From an uncultured Collinsella sp. (GTDB taxonomy: Bacteria > Actinomycetota > Coriobacteriia > Coriobacteriales > Coriobacteriaceae): a stretch of DNA of 64,000 nucleotides. The position numbers and the translations under genes were made by a program. The notes under the pieces were generated by a model. It was not told the DNA's origin. It worked only from the letters and a program-made list of their open reading frames with translations, and ran no database searches. Shown here one piece after another: positions 45,153 to 53,692 of this stretch. Positions within the stretch are counted from its first letter, which is position 1. Each line of letters begins with the position of its first letter. The stretch is from contig CAKUGY010000005.1 of assembly GCA_934654835.1 (NCBI GenBank), positions 62,001 to 126,000 on the forward strand. The letters are read 5' to 3'.

Positions 45153-46564
45153 TACATGCCCTCGTCGGCAGACATGCTATCGCCGCCGTCTGCCGTCATG
45201 TCCGAGCCGGTATCCATAACGAGGGTGTCGCCATCGCGCAGCTTAGTGACGGGCACGTTCGGGTTAATCTCGTTGCCCTGGTCATCGCGCTTGACCTGCG
45301 TCTTGCCGACCACGGCGTCGTTGTCGTTTTGCGTCACCACGGTAACCTTCACGCGGCGCGTTTCCTTGCCCTCGTCATCGGTGGCCAGGTTGACGTAGTG
45401 GTTCTCGCCGTCTTCGGTCATCAGTGCCATGGTCGGTACCATGACCACGTCGTCGAGCTGCTCGGTCACAACCGATACCTCGGCGGTCATACCGGGCTTA
45501 AGGCGGCTGTCGGGAGCCTCAATGAGGATGTCGACGTTAAAGGTCACGCTGCCGCTTCCGCCATAGCTAGCGTCGACATTTGCAACCGAGGCGATGGCCG
45601 TGACGGTGCCCTGGCTCACGATATCGGGAAACGCGGGATAGGTTACATTGGCGCTCTGTCCCACGGCGATCTTGGCGATATCCTTTTCACCCACCTGAAC
45701 CGTCACCTTCATCTTGGAGAGGTCGGCGATTTGCATGCACTGCTTGCCGCCACTTGTGTCGCCTTCGCCCATGACCACGCCGCCGGCCACCGTGGCGCCC
45801 ACCTTGGCGTTGAGCTCGACGATGCTGCCCGAGCTAGGGGCCTTCACGGTGCGCTCGGCCGCCTTTGCATTTGCCTGCTCGAGCGTTGCCTGGGCCGAGG
45901 CCAGGTTGCGCTGGGCGCTCGAGACGGCGCTCGCGTCGGCTGAGGTGTCCGTTGGGACGGCTGTTCCATCTGCGTCCATCGCCGGCGCGGCCTGGGCGGC
46001 GGCGAGCGCCTTCTGTGCGTTGTTAAGATCTTCCTGGGCGGCGGCGACCGCGCGCTGCGCCTCGGCAACGGCGTTATCGAGTTCGTCGTTTTTAATGGTC
46101 ATGAGCACGTCGCCCTCGTTGACGGTCTGCCCTGCCTGCACGTTGATCTGTGCCACCGTGCCGTCGACGGAAGGGGAGACGACCGATGCCGAAATAGGCT
46201 TGAGTTGGCCTTTCGCCTCGACCGTTGTGGTAAACGTGCCCTCCATGACCATGTCGGTCACGGGTCCGCCTGCAGATTGCGGCTGCGCATTGAGGACAAA
46301 GCTCACAATGATGGCGATCAGGATAATGCCGCCGACGATACCTGCTGCAATGCCGCGGCGGACGAGTTTTTTATGCCGGCGCTCGGCACGCTTGACCTTG
46401 AGCTTGGCGTAGGCCTCGTCGGCGGATATCCCGGCGCCACCTTGCTCGGTGCCGTTTTGCTGTGCGGTATGAACGCTCGTGATGAGCGGCAGGGTTTCGG
46501 TAGCACCTTCCGGCGTGTGCCCGGTGTTGTCCGGGCCCGGGGTGATGGTGGGGACATTCGGCAT
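45152..46564 (-). CDS. HlyD/MacA-like efflux adaptor protein
   Basis: A 470-residue membrane-anchored adaptor. A cytoplasmic N-terminus of about 60 residues is followed by one membrane helix (about 63-83). A biotinyl-lipoyl-like half (GTVAQINVQAGQTVNEGDVL) comes next, then an Ala/Gln-rich coiled-coil hairpin (about 150-220), the second lipoyl half, and a beta-barrel with LKPGMTAEVSV. In a Gram-positive it would link the ABC permease to extracellular or cell-wall steps. The start at 46564 follows AAAGGAGA; the frame is open to 46834 into the neighbouring gene, which is rejected. Confidence 0.9.
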   Translation of the reverse strand: MPNVPTITPGPDNTGHTPEGATETLPLITSVHTAQQNGTEQGGAGISADEAYAKLKVKRAERRHKKLVRRGIAAGIVGGIILIAIIVSFVLNAQPQSAGGPVTDMVMEGTFTTTVEAKGQLKPISASVVSPSVDGTVAQINVQAGQTVNEGDVLMTIKNDELDNAVAEAQRAVAAAQEDLNNAQKALAAAQAAPAMDADGTAVPTDTSADASAVSSAQRNLASAQATLEQANAKAAERTVKAPSSGSIVELNAKVGATVAGGVVMGEGDTSGGKQCMQIADLSKMKVTVQVGEKDIAKIAVGQSANVTYPAFPDIVSQGTVTAIASVANVDASYGGSGSVTFNVDILIEAPDSRLKPGMTAEVSVVTEQLDDVVMVPTMALMTEDGENHYVNLATDDEGKETRRVKVTVVTQNDNDAVVGKTQVKRDDQGNEINPNVPVTKLRDGDTLVMDTGSDMTADGGDSMSADEGM

Positions 46565-46595
46565 AGCGTCTCCTTTATAGAGTGAACCGTGATAA

Positions 46596-46631
46596 GTATA
46601 TGCGCCCACCGATTGGGGCGGGCGCATATAC
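46596..46631 (-). terminator. Hairpin between the transpeptidase and efflux genes
   Basis: A perfect 12-bp stem GTATATGCGCCC around a 12-base loop lies between two - strand genes. No good T run follows, so it may be a weak terminator or an mRNA processing site. Confidence 0.45.
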
Positions 46632-46692
46632 GCGTTTCTTTCAGCATTGAAAGGTACGTGTCGCTTGGCTTTGTTGTGTTGCGCGCGATGTG

Positions 46693-48408
46693 CTACGAGT
46701 GCACGACCACGCACAGGCCGACCTTGATGCAGTCGTGCAGAGCCTTGGCATCGGCCAGGCGCAGGTTGATACAGCCGTGACTGCCGCACCACTTGTAGGA
46801 GTTGGGATCGTCGAAGCTCTTGTCGTTTTGCCACGTCGCATCGTGGAATCCGACCATATTGCCTTCAAACGGCATCCAATAGCTTACCGGGCTCTCGTAT
46901 TTGGGCTTTCCGGTCTCGGGGTCCTTGGTGCCGATAAGCGTGGTGCCGCCATCGTTGCTGTTGATCTGCCATACGCCCTCGGGGGTGGCGTCCTCGCCTG
47001 GCTTGCCCGAGATAAAGTTGGCCTCCCACACGATGTTGCCACTCTCGTCGTAGTAGCGCGCGTGCTGCTCGGAAAGGTCGACGTCAATGTAAGCCTTCCA
47101 GTCGGGCTCACCCTTGGCGGTAAAAGTATCGGCCTTGTTGGAATACGAGATCTCGATATCGCCGGTCTGCTTGTTATTGATGGCGTCTTCGACCTGCTTG
47201 GCGAGCGTTTTGCTGTCGATGGACCAGCCAAAGTCACCGCCCTCGACGACGCACTCCTTGCCGTCGGCGCGCGTCCACCAGCGCGTGGTGCCCACGGTGT
47301 TAAAGCTGTTGGCGAGCTCGGCCGCCCAGCTGCTGATCTGGGAGGTGTCGAGCGTGGGGTTGGCCGGGTCGGCAAAGCTGATCCACTGCAGCACCGAGCT
47401 GCCGTCGACCTTGCCGGCCTCCTCGCCATTGAGCTTGAGGCTCACGTTGACGCCCAGGAAGTTGTTGGCGGCATCGCATGCGGCCTGGATCTGGTCGTTG
47501 GTCAACGTGCCGTTGAGGGGCTCGTAGGCATCGTTGCCGATCGTGGTGATGTCGACGGACTCGGCCAGCGATGCGAGCTCGAGCTCGGCATACTTGATCA
47601 CGTGCTCGCGATTGAGCTTCTCGTTGGAGCGGGCCTTCTCCACGGTGAACTTGCCGGCCTCATCGTCATAGGAGCTTGCGGCCTCAAAAGTGCCCGTGCG
47701 GCCCTCGTTAAAGGCGTCGATGGCGCTGCCCAAGTCTTCCTCGAACTGCTTTTGGTCAAAGGCGTCGGAAAGCATGGACAGATCGACCTTTTTATCGAGG
47801 TCGATCGTTTTGTTTTCGGCAGCGGCATCGGTTTTGCCGGTGAGCGAAGCGATAAGGCGGGAGGGCCAGAGCAGCGGCTCGTTGGCCTCGATGATTTCGC
47901 GTGCCGCGGCCTCGCCATCGACGATAGGCTCGTCGGATTCGGGCTGGTAGGTCCAGCTAAAGTCGTCGCCCGACACGGTAAGCTTGTAATGCTTCCATGC
48001 CGAGTTGACTTTGGTGGCGGCAGACGAGGCGTTTGAGAACGAGACATCGACGCCGGCGATCGTGGTGTTGGGGTAGGCGACCTGCGAGAAGGCTACGACG
48101 CCCACGATGTACACGATGGCGACGAGACCCAGGACCACAAAGAGGGTCGTCTTTCCGCCGAGTTTTTTGCTGCTGTTCGGTTTTTGGGCGGCGTTGTGGT
48201 TGCCGCGTGTGTGCGACGGCGCTTGCCTGGGCGTGTTGCCGTTTGCGGCGTGCTGTTGATGCTGCTGACCCGGGCGCCGGGAGGCGTTTGACGCACCGCG
48301 CTGCTGACTGTGGTTTGGTGCAATCGGACGCGGCGACTGGACACCACCTGCAGGCCTGGAGGGCTGTTGCGGGTCGGGGATCAGTTGGGTGCGGTCGTTT
48401 TGCGACAT
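46693..48408 (-). CDS. L,D-transpeptidase (YkuD) with PG-binding domains
   Basis: Forms 3-3 peptidoglycan crosslinks or attaches proteins to the wall. The 571-residue protein has a disordered cytoplasmic N-terminus of about 85 residues rich in Gln, Pro, Asn and Arg, then one membrane helix (about 90-112). A long region related to PG_binding_4 repeats follows (about 120-430). The YkuD domain comes last, with SHGCINLR and catalytic Cys near 546 and the upstream His in MVGFHDA. Start 48408 is better spaced from GAAGGA than 48417. This build is common in Actinobacteria and Clostridia. Confidence 0.92.
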   Translation of the reverse strand: MSQNDRTQLIPDPQQPSRPAGGVQSPRPIAPNHSQQRGASNASRRPGQQHQQHAANGNTPRQAPSHTRGNHNAAQKPNSSKKLGGKTTLFVVLGLVAIVYIVGVVAFSQVAYPNTTIAGVDVSFSNASSAATKVNSAWKHYKLTVSGDDFSWTYQPESDEPIVDGEAAAREIIEANEPLLWPSRLIASLTGKTDAAAENKTIDLDKKVDLSMLSDAFDQKQFEEDLGSAIDAFNEGRTGTFEAASSYDDEAGKFTVEKARSNEKLNREHVIKYAELELASLAESVDITTIGNDAYEPLNGTLTNDQIQAACDAANNFLGVNVSLKLNGEEAGKVDGSSVLQWISFADPANPTLDTSQISSWAAELANSFNTVGTTRWWTRADGKECVVEGGDFGWSIDSKTLAKQVEDAINNKQTGDIEISYSNKADTFTAKGEPDWKAYIDVDLSEQHARYYDESGNIVWEANFISGKPGEDATPEGVWQINSNDGGTTLIGTKDPETGKPKYESPVSYWMPFEGNMVGFHDATWQNDKSFDDPNSYKWCGSHGCINLRLADAKALHDCIKVGLCVVVHS

Positions 48409-48516
48409 CGTATGCATATCCTTCGAGTTTCGCCTTGCGGCTCATCGTGTTTTTACTGGGCTTGCATTATAGCGACTGCCCCGCTGTTTGTGGCATGAAA
48501 ACAGTGCCATTCGCGA

Positions 48517-48540
48517 TAGGTGGGACAAATGTCCCACCTA
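48517..48540. repeat. GGGACA-type perfect palindrome, family G
   Basis: TAGGTGGGACA is followed by AA and its exact complement. It lies between the serine dehydratase stop (48558) and the L,D-transpeptidase promoter region, and shares the GGGACA core with several other repeats here. Confidence 0.65.
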
Positions 48541-48557
48541 ATAGGTGCGTTTGAACG

Positions 48558-50165
48558 CTATCCGCACACGCCGCATTTGGCGCAGGCCGAAAGCGCGGCC
48601 GGGGCCTGCGCGATACCGCCCTTGGCCGTCTCGCGCAACGTTGCCGGCAGGGCGTGGCCTACCGAGAGCATGACGTGCGCCATCTGGTCAAAGGGCACCA
48701 GACTCTTGATGCCGGCTAGAGCGAGCTGCGCCGAGCTAAACGCCGCAGCCACCCCGATGGCGTTGCGGTTTTGACAGGGCACCTCGACCAAGCCGCCCAC
48801 GGGGTCGCACACGAGGCCAAGCAGGTTGCTTAGTGCGATGGAGCTGGCGTCGAGCGCCTGCTCCGGCGTGCCGCCCAGCATCTGAACCAGTGCAGCGGCG
48901 GCCATGGCGGCGGCGCTTCCCACCTCGGCTTGGCATCCGCCCTCGGCGCCGGCGACGCAGGCGCTCGTGGTGAGGTTGAGGCCGATGGCGGCGGCACAGT
49001 AGAGGGCATCCATGACCTGCTCGTCATCGAGCTGCAGATGCTCGGCCAGCGCCAGCACGCACCCGGGCACGACGCCCGCAGAGCCTGCCGTGGGGGCCGC
49101 GACGATCACGCCCATGGTGGCGGAGCGCTCGAGCACGGCCATGGCGCGGGCCACGGCATCGGTCTGCACGGTGCCCATTAAGCTGGAGCTCAGGTTGTTG
49201 CGGCCGGTGGCATCGACGAGTTTTGCTTCGCCGCCGATAAGCCCGCCGAGCGAGCGCTGCGGGTTGGCGATGGGCGCTGTGGTCTCGTCGCGCATGACCT
49301 CGAGCACGCGGCGCATGGCGGCGACGGCGTGGGCCTCGCCGGTCAGGCGCGCCTCGCGCACGGCCATGACGGCACCGATGTTGAGCCCCAGCTCGGCGCA
49401 GGCATCGAGCAGCTGGGCGCCGTCGTCGAAGATTTCCTTGGCCGAGACACCGGGGGAGAGCGAAGAGGCCGAACCCGGAAGCTCAATAAAGGTGGCGTAA
49501 TCGACATTGTCGAGCTTACGCAGCATGGGGATGACGGTGTCGTCGGGCGCGCCGTCAGTCTCAAAGACGGAGTAGGCCTGGCCGCCCACCTCGGTGCGGT
49601 AGGTGCGGCAGAAGGCGATGTTTACATGAGCGTAGGCGAGGAGGTTCGTGAGCGCGGCGAGAACGCCAGGGACGTCGTAGTGCGCCACGAAGAGTGTGGA
49701 GTACATGCCCGAGATGTCAACGCCGACGCCATTGATGCGGCTGATGCGCATCTTGCCGCCGCCCAGGCTCTCGCCGCGGACCTGCGCCGTGGCGCCCGTG
49801 TCGTCGACCATGTCGATGTCGACGGTGTTGGGGTGGATGGAGGCGTCGTCGCCCTTGATGTCAAAGTGATATTCGAGGCCCTGCTCGCGTGCGAGGTCGA
49901 AGGCCTGCTTAATGTTCTCGTCGTCGGTGTCGAGGCCCAAGATGCCCGCTACGAGCGCGCGGTCGGTGCCGTGGCCACGGTAAGTGTGGGCGAAGGAGTT
50001 CCACAGACCAAAGGCGACCTTGGTGATGCGGCCCTCAAGCAGGCTGGCGGCCACCTGGGCGCACCGCAGGGCGCCAGCGGTGTGCGATGAGCTGGGGCCG
50101 ACCATGACGGGGCCCAAGATCTCGAATGCCGAGGTCGTAGCTAGTGTTTGCGGCTTGCCTGCCAT
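48558..50165 (-). CDS. sdaA: L-serine ammonia-lyase, iron-sulfur type, single chain
   Basis: Deaminates serine to pyruvate and ammonia. The 535-residue protein joins the beta part (N-terminal, with GPSSSHTAGALR and an ACT-like region near 150-220) to the alpha part. The alpha part has the iron-sulfur cysteines in AGAEGGCQAE, LVCDPVGG and EVPCQNRNA. Single-chain versions resemble E. coli SdaA; many Gram-positives split them. The ribosome site AAAGGAG precedes the start. It is a single-gene unit. Confidence 0.94.
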   Translation of the reverse strand: MAGKPQTLATTSAFEILGPVMVGPSSSHTAGALRCAQVAASLLEGRITKVAFGLWNSFAHTYRGHGTDRALVAGILGLDTDDENIKQAFDLAREQGLEYHFDIKGDDASIHPNTVDIDMVDDTGATAQVRGESLGGGKMRISRINGVGVDISGMYSTLFVAHYDVPGVLAALTNLLAYAHVNIAFCRTYRTEVGGQAYSVFETDGAPDDTVIPMLRKLDNVDYATFIELPGSASSLSPGVSAKEIFDDGAQLLDACAELGLNIGAVMAVREARLTGEAHAVAAMRRVLEVMRDETTAPIANPQRSLGGLIGGEAKLVDATGRNNLSSSLMGTVQTDAVARAMAVLERSATMGVIVAAPTAGSAGVVPGCVLALAEHLQLDDEQVMDALYCAAAIGLNLTTSACVAGAEGGCQAEVGSAAAMAAAALVQMLGGTPEQALDASSIALSNLLGLVCDPVGGLVEVPCQNRNAIGVAAAFSSAQLALAGIKSLVPFDQMAHVMLSVGHALPATLRETAKGGIAQAPAALSACAKCGVCG

Positions 50166-50190
50166 GGCTGCTCCTTTAATCTATCCCGTC

Positions 50191-50311
50191 GTCCCGAGGG
50201 GCGGGGCATAAGGTTTCCTGCTCGGGCAGTCCTGCTCGCACGAAGGCCACATTAAGTGGCCTTCGGCTCGTGCGGAACTCGCGATAAACCTTATGCCCCG
50301 CCCCTCGGGAC
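50191..50311 (-). repeat. Structured inverted-repeat element, family B copy 2
   Basis: Perfect 26-bp arms (50191-50216 and 50286-50311) enclose an inner hairpin at 50241-50265 (CGAAGGCCAC, loop ATTAA, GTGGCCTTCG). Read on the - strand it shares TCGCGAGTTCCGCACG, CACTTAATGTG-like, AGGACTG and GGGCGGGGC segments with copy 1 at 34439-34565, while the arm bases differ but still pair. It fills the gap between sdaA and metK. Confidence 0.85.
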
Positions 50312-50404
50312 TAAGGATACATGGTAGAAGCGCTTGTGCTGCAAAATTCATCGGCTGGTGACTTATTCCGTGTCCCGTGTTGGCTCATCTTCGCCACCGG
50401 GTTA

Positions 50405-50445
50405 ATAAAAAAGAAGTACCGCTTGGGGGCGGTACTTCTTTTGAA
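50405..50445 (-). terminator. Terminator after metK
   Basis: AAGAAGTACCGC pairs with GCGGTACTTCTT around six bases, flanked by an A run and a T run, so it can act on both strands. Confidence 0.85.
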
Positions 50446-50480
50446 AGCGTGTGTGTTGTTGCGACCTTAGCGGTTCTTAA

Positions 50481-51761
50481 TTAGAGACCGCAGGCTGCTT
50501 TGAGTTCTTCGACTCGGTCGGTGTTTTCCCAGGTGAAGTCGGCGTCTTCGCGGCCGAAGTGGCCGTAGGCTGCTGTCTTCTCGTAGATCGGACGGCGCAG
50601 GTCCAGGTCGCGGATGATGGCGCCCGGGCGCAGGTCGAAGGTCTTCTCTACGGCCTCGACGATCTTGGCTTCGGCGACCTTGGCGGTGCCGAAGGTGTCG
50701 ACCATGATCGACAGCGGCTTGGAAACACCAATGGCGTAGGCCAGCTCGACTTCGCAGCGGTCGGCCAGGCCGGCGGCGACCACGTTCTTGGCGACCCAGC
50801 GCGCGGCGTACGCGGCGGAGCGGTCGACCTTGGTGCAGTCCTTGCCGCTAAAGGCGCCGCCGCCGTGACGGCCGTAGCCGCCGTAGGTGTCGACGATGAT
50901 CTTGCGGCCGGTCAGGCCCGTGTCGCCCATGGGGCCGCCCACGACAAAGCGACCGGTGGGGTTCACGTAGATGTCGGCGCCGTCCCACGGCATGTTCTCG
51001 GCAGCCATGACCGGCGTGATGACATGCTCGATGAGGTCGGCCTTGATCTTGCCCATGTCCTCGATCTCGGCGGCATGCTGCGTGGAGATGACGATGGTCG
51101 TGACCTCGACGGGCTTGCCGTCCTCGTAGCGCACGGTGACCTGGGTCTTGCCGTCGGGGCGCAGGTAGGGCAGGGTGCCGTCGTGGCGCACGGCGGCCAG
51201 GCGCTCGGCCAGGCGGCTTGCCAGGTAGTGCGGCATGGGCATGAGGGTCTTGGTCTCGTTGGAGGCGTAGCCGAACATCATGCCCTGGTCGCCGGCTCCG
51301 ATCAGGTCGATCGGGTCGGTGGTGGCGCCGGTCTGGGTTTCAAACGACTCGTCGACGCCTTGGGCGATATCGGGCGACTGCTCGTGGATGAGGCTCATGA
51401 CACCGCAGGTATCGCAGTCAAAGCCGAATTTGGCGCGGTTGTAGCCAATGCGACGGATAACGCCACGGGCGATCTCCTGCACGTCGACGTAGGCCTGGGT
51501 ACGGATCTCGCCGGCGACGATGACGGTGCCGGTGGTCACGAGGGTCTCGCAGGCGCAGCGGACGTTCTCCACGTTGGCGGGTACGCCGTTGGGCGCAATG
51601 TAGCCCTGCTCTTGGAGCTCTATTTCTTTGGCGAGGATTGCGTCGAGGACGGCGTCGCTGATCTGATCAGCGATCTTATCGGGATGGCCTTCGGTCACCG
51701 ACTCCGACGTAAACACAAAGGACCCCTGCTGGGGCGGGATGGAACGAAGTTCTTCTGACAT
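50481..51761 (-). CDS. metK: S-adenosylmethionine synthetase
   Basis: Makes SAM from methionine and ATP. The 426-residue protein has the ATP-binding [15 protein letters not shown] block near residue 20, [12 protein letters not shown] near 135, and the phosphate loop [19 protein letters not shown] near 290. The start at 51761 follows AAAGGA; the frame is open to 51830 but that stretch is the leader hairpin. A GC-rich hairpin with a seven-T run on this strand lies immediately upstream of the ribosome site, suggesting leader control. Confidence 0.96.
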   Translation of the reverse strand: MSEELRSIPPQQGSFVFTSESVTEGHPDKIADQISDAVLDAILAKEIELQEQGYIAPNGVPANVENVRCACETLVTTGTVIVAGEIRTQAYVDVQEIARGVIRRIGYNRAKFGFDCDTCGVMSLIHEQSPDIAQGVDESFETQTGATTDPIDLIGAGDQGMMFGYASNETKTLMPMPHYLASRLAERLAAVRHDGTLPYLRPDGKTQVTVRYEDGKPVEVTTIVISTQHAAEIEDMGKIKADLIEHVITPVMAAENMPWDGADIYVNPTGRFVVGGPMGDTGLTGRKIIVDTYGGYGRHGGGAFSGKDCTKVDRSAAYAARWVAKNVVAAGLADRCEVELAYAIGVSKPLSIMVDTFGTAKVAEAKIVEAVEKTFDLRPGAIIRDLDLRRPIYEKTAAYGHFGREDADFTWENTDRVEELKAACGL

Positions 51762-51773
51762 GATTGTCCTTTC

Positions 51774-51812
51774 AAAAAAACGTGTCCCGGCGACCGTTAC
51801 CATTCCGCCGGG
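51774..51812 (-). promoter_or_regulatory. Leader hairpin with T run before metK
   Basis: On the - strand, CCCGGCG pairs with CGCCGGG across a 13-base loop, followed by ACACG and seven T and then directly by the metK ribosome site. It looks like a terminator inside a leader. No known SAM-riboswitch core was recognised in the roughly 70 bases upstream. Confidence 0.5.
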
Positions 51813-51880
51813 CTCTCTATGCAAGGGCACATCATAGCGCGTAAATCAAACATTCACACCCTTTCCGCACCTACTCATTG

Positions 51881-52040
51881 GGTACTCATTGGGGACAGAC
51901 TTAAATGACCAGCCGGGCACTCATTGGGGACAGACTTAAATGACCAGCCGGGGACAGACTTAAATGGCCAGCCTTACCTAAGTGCCGACAGGTTACCCAA
52001 AGACTGGTCATTTAAGTCTGTCCCCAATGAGTGCCCAATG
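51881..52040. repeat. Direct and inverted array of a GGGGACAG unit, family D
   Basis: Three direct copies of a unit with core GGGGACAGACTTAAATG lie at about 51891, 51925 and 51950. The first two are preceded by ACTCATT. An inverted copy at 52003-52040 is preceded by a unique 30-base centre. The array fills the gap between the divergent metK and gltX genes. Confidence 0.8.
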
Positions 52041-52127
52041 ATTAGGTCGGTGCCCTTTGTGCGGAGGTTGCTTTGTTGCTTTATACTGGTGCGGTTAGAC
52101 ATCCATCCTGCAATCGAGGAGATTTCC

Positions 52128-53603
52128 ATGGCATCAGACGTTCGCGTCCGCTTTGCACCCTCACCCACGGGCAAGCTGCACATCGGCGGCGCCCGCACCG
52201 CTATCTATAACTGGGCTTTCGCCCGCGCAAACGGCGGCACGTTCATCCTGCGCATCGACGACACCGACCCCACTCGCTCCACCGACGAGAACACGCAGAT
52301 CATCCTTCGCGCCATGCGTTGGCTGGGCCTGGACTGGGACGAGGGTCCCGAGGTGGGTGGCGACTTTGGTCCCTACGCCCAGACCGAGCGCCTGGACCTG
52401 TACAAGCAGGCCGCCCAGAAGCTCTGGGACGAGGGCAAGGCCTATCCCTGCTTCTGCACCAAGGAGCAGCTCGACGCCGACCGCAAGGCCGCGCAGGAGC
52501 GCAAGGACCCCTTCCAGGGCTATCAGCGCCGCTGCCGCGACCTTGATCCCGAGGAGGCCCGCCGCCGCATCGAGGCCGGCGAGTCCTACGTCCTGCGCAT
52601 CAAGGTGCCCGAGGACCGCGGCGACGTCGTCATCCACGATGCAGTCCACGGCGAGGTGACCTTCGACGCCAAGGAACTCGACGACTTCGTCATCTTCCGC
52701 TCCGACGGCACGCCCACGTACAACTTCGCGACTGTCGTCGACGACGCTATGATGAAGATCACCCACGTCATCCGCGGCGACGATCACCTGTCCAACACCC
52801 CGCGTCAGGTCATGGTCTACGAGGCTCTCGGCGCGCCCGTGCCCACCTTCGCCCACATCTCCATGATCCTGGGCGCCGACGGCAAGAAGCTCTCCAAGCG
52901 CCACGGCGCCACCTCGGTGGAGGAGTACCGCGACGCCGGCTACCTGTCCGATGCCTTCGTCAACTACCTGGCGCTGCTCGGCTGGTCGCTCGACGGCGAG
53001 ACCACGATCATCCCGCGCGACGTTCTGGCCAGCAAGTTCTCGCTCGACCGCATCTCCAAGAACCCGGCGACCTTCGACCCCAAGAAGCTCGACTGGGTCA
53101 ATGCCGAGTACATCAACGGTATGTCCGATGCCCAGTTTGCCGATGAGGTCATGATCCCCGAGCTTCACGAGGCTGGTTTGATCGAGGGCAATGTTGAGTA
53201 CGGCGAGGACTGGATCGACGCGCTTGCCGACATCGTCAAGCCGCGCACTAAGATGCCTGCCGACGCCGCGACCGTCGCCGCTCCCATCTTTGCCACGGCC
53301 GAGACGCTTGAGTATGACGAGAAGTCCGTCAACAAGGGTCTGGCCAAGGAGGGCATGGGTGCCATTCTGGACGCCGCCAAGGCCGCGCTCGAGGGCGTAG
53401 ACGAGTGGACGGCCGCCAACATCGACGCCGCGCTTGAGCCGCTGCCCGAGCAGATGGACCTCAAGAAGCGCGTGGTCTTCCAGGCTGTGCGCGTCGCCGT
53501 CTGCGGCAATATGGTGAGCCCTCCGCTGGGCGAGACCATGGCGCTCGTCGGCCGCGACGACTGTCTGGCGCGCATCGACCGCGCCCGCACAATGGCGCTG
53601 TAG
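52128..53603 (+). CDS. gltX: Glutamyl-tRNA synthetase
   Basis: Charges tRNA-Glu (and tRNA-Gln if the amidotransferase route is used). The 491-residue class I enzyme has HIGG at 18-21 and KLSKR at 254-258. The C-terminal anticodon-binding domain is helical. The start at 52128 follows CGAGGAG. A TATACT at 52082-52087 may be its -10 box. The frame is open upstream through the repeat array, which is not coding. Confidence 0.96.
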   Translation: MASDVRVRFAPSPTGKLHIGGARTAIYNWAFARANGGTFILRIDDTDPTRSTDENTQIILRAMRWLGLDWDEGPEVGGDFGPYAQTERLDLYKQAAQKLWDEGKAYPCFCTKEQLDADRKAAQERKDPFQGYQRRCRDLDPEEARRRIEAGESYVLRIKVPEDRGDVVIHDAVHGEVTFDAKELDDFVIFRSDGTPTYNFATVVDDAMMKITHVIRGDDHLSNTPRQVMVYEALGAPVPTFAHISMILGADGKKLSKRHGATSVEEYRDAGYLSDAFVNYLALLGWSLDGETTIIPRDVLASKFSLDRISKNPATFDPKKLDWVNAEYINGMSDAQFADEVMIPELHEAGLIEGNVEYGEDWIDALADIVKPRTKMPADAATVAAPIFATAETLEYDEKSVNKGLAKEGMGAILDAAKAALEGVDEWTAANIDAALEPLPEQMDLKKRVVFQAVRVAVCGNMVSPPLGETMALVGRDDCLARIDRARTMAL

Positions 53604-53626
53604 TAGCTGCGCAAACGCATCTATCC

Positions 53627-53660
53627 GAGCCCCGTTCATCCCGAGCGGGGCTCTTGTTTC
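53627..53660 (+). terminator. Terminator after gltX
   Basis: GAGCCCCG pairs with CGGGGCTC around TTCATCCCGAG and is followed by TTGTTTC. Confidence 0.75.
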
Positions 53661-53692
53661 TGTAGACGTATGGGGTGGGAGGCAAAGGGACC

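Noticed and set aside
51762..51880. SAM riboswitch before metK
   Set aside because: No conserved SAM-I, SAM-II/V or SAM-IV core could be recognised; only a terminator-like hairpin is seen.
51881..52040. Repeated units considered as a CRISPR array
   Set aside because: Units are spaced by only a few bases, one is inverted, there are no spacers of equal length and no cas genes.
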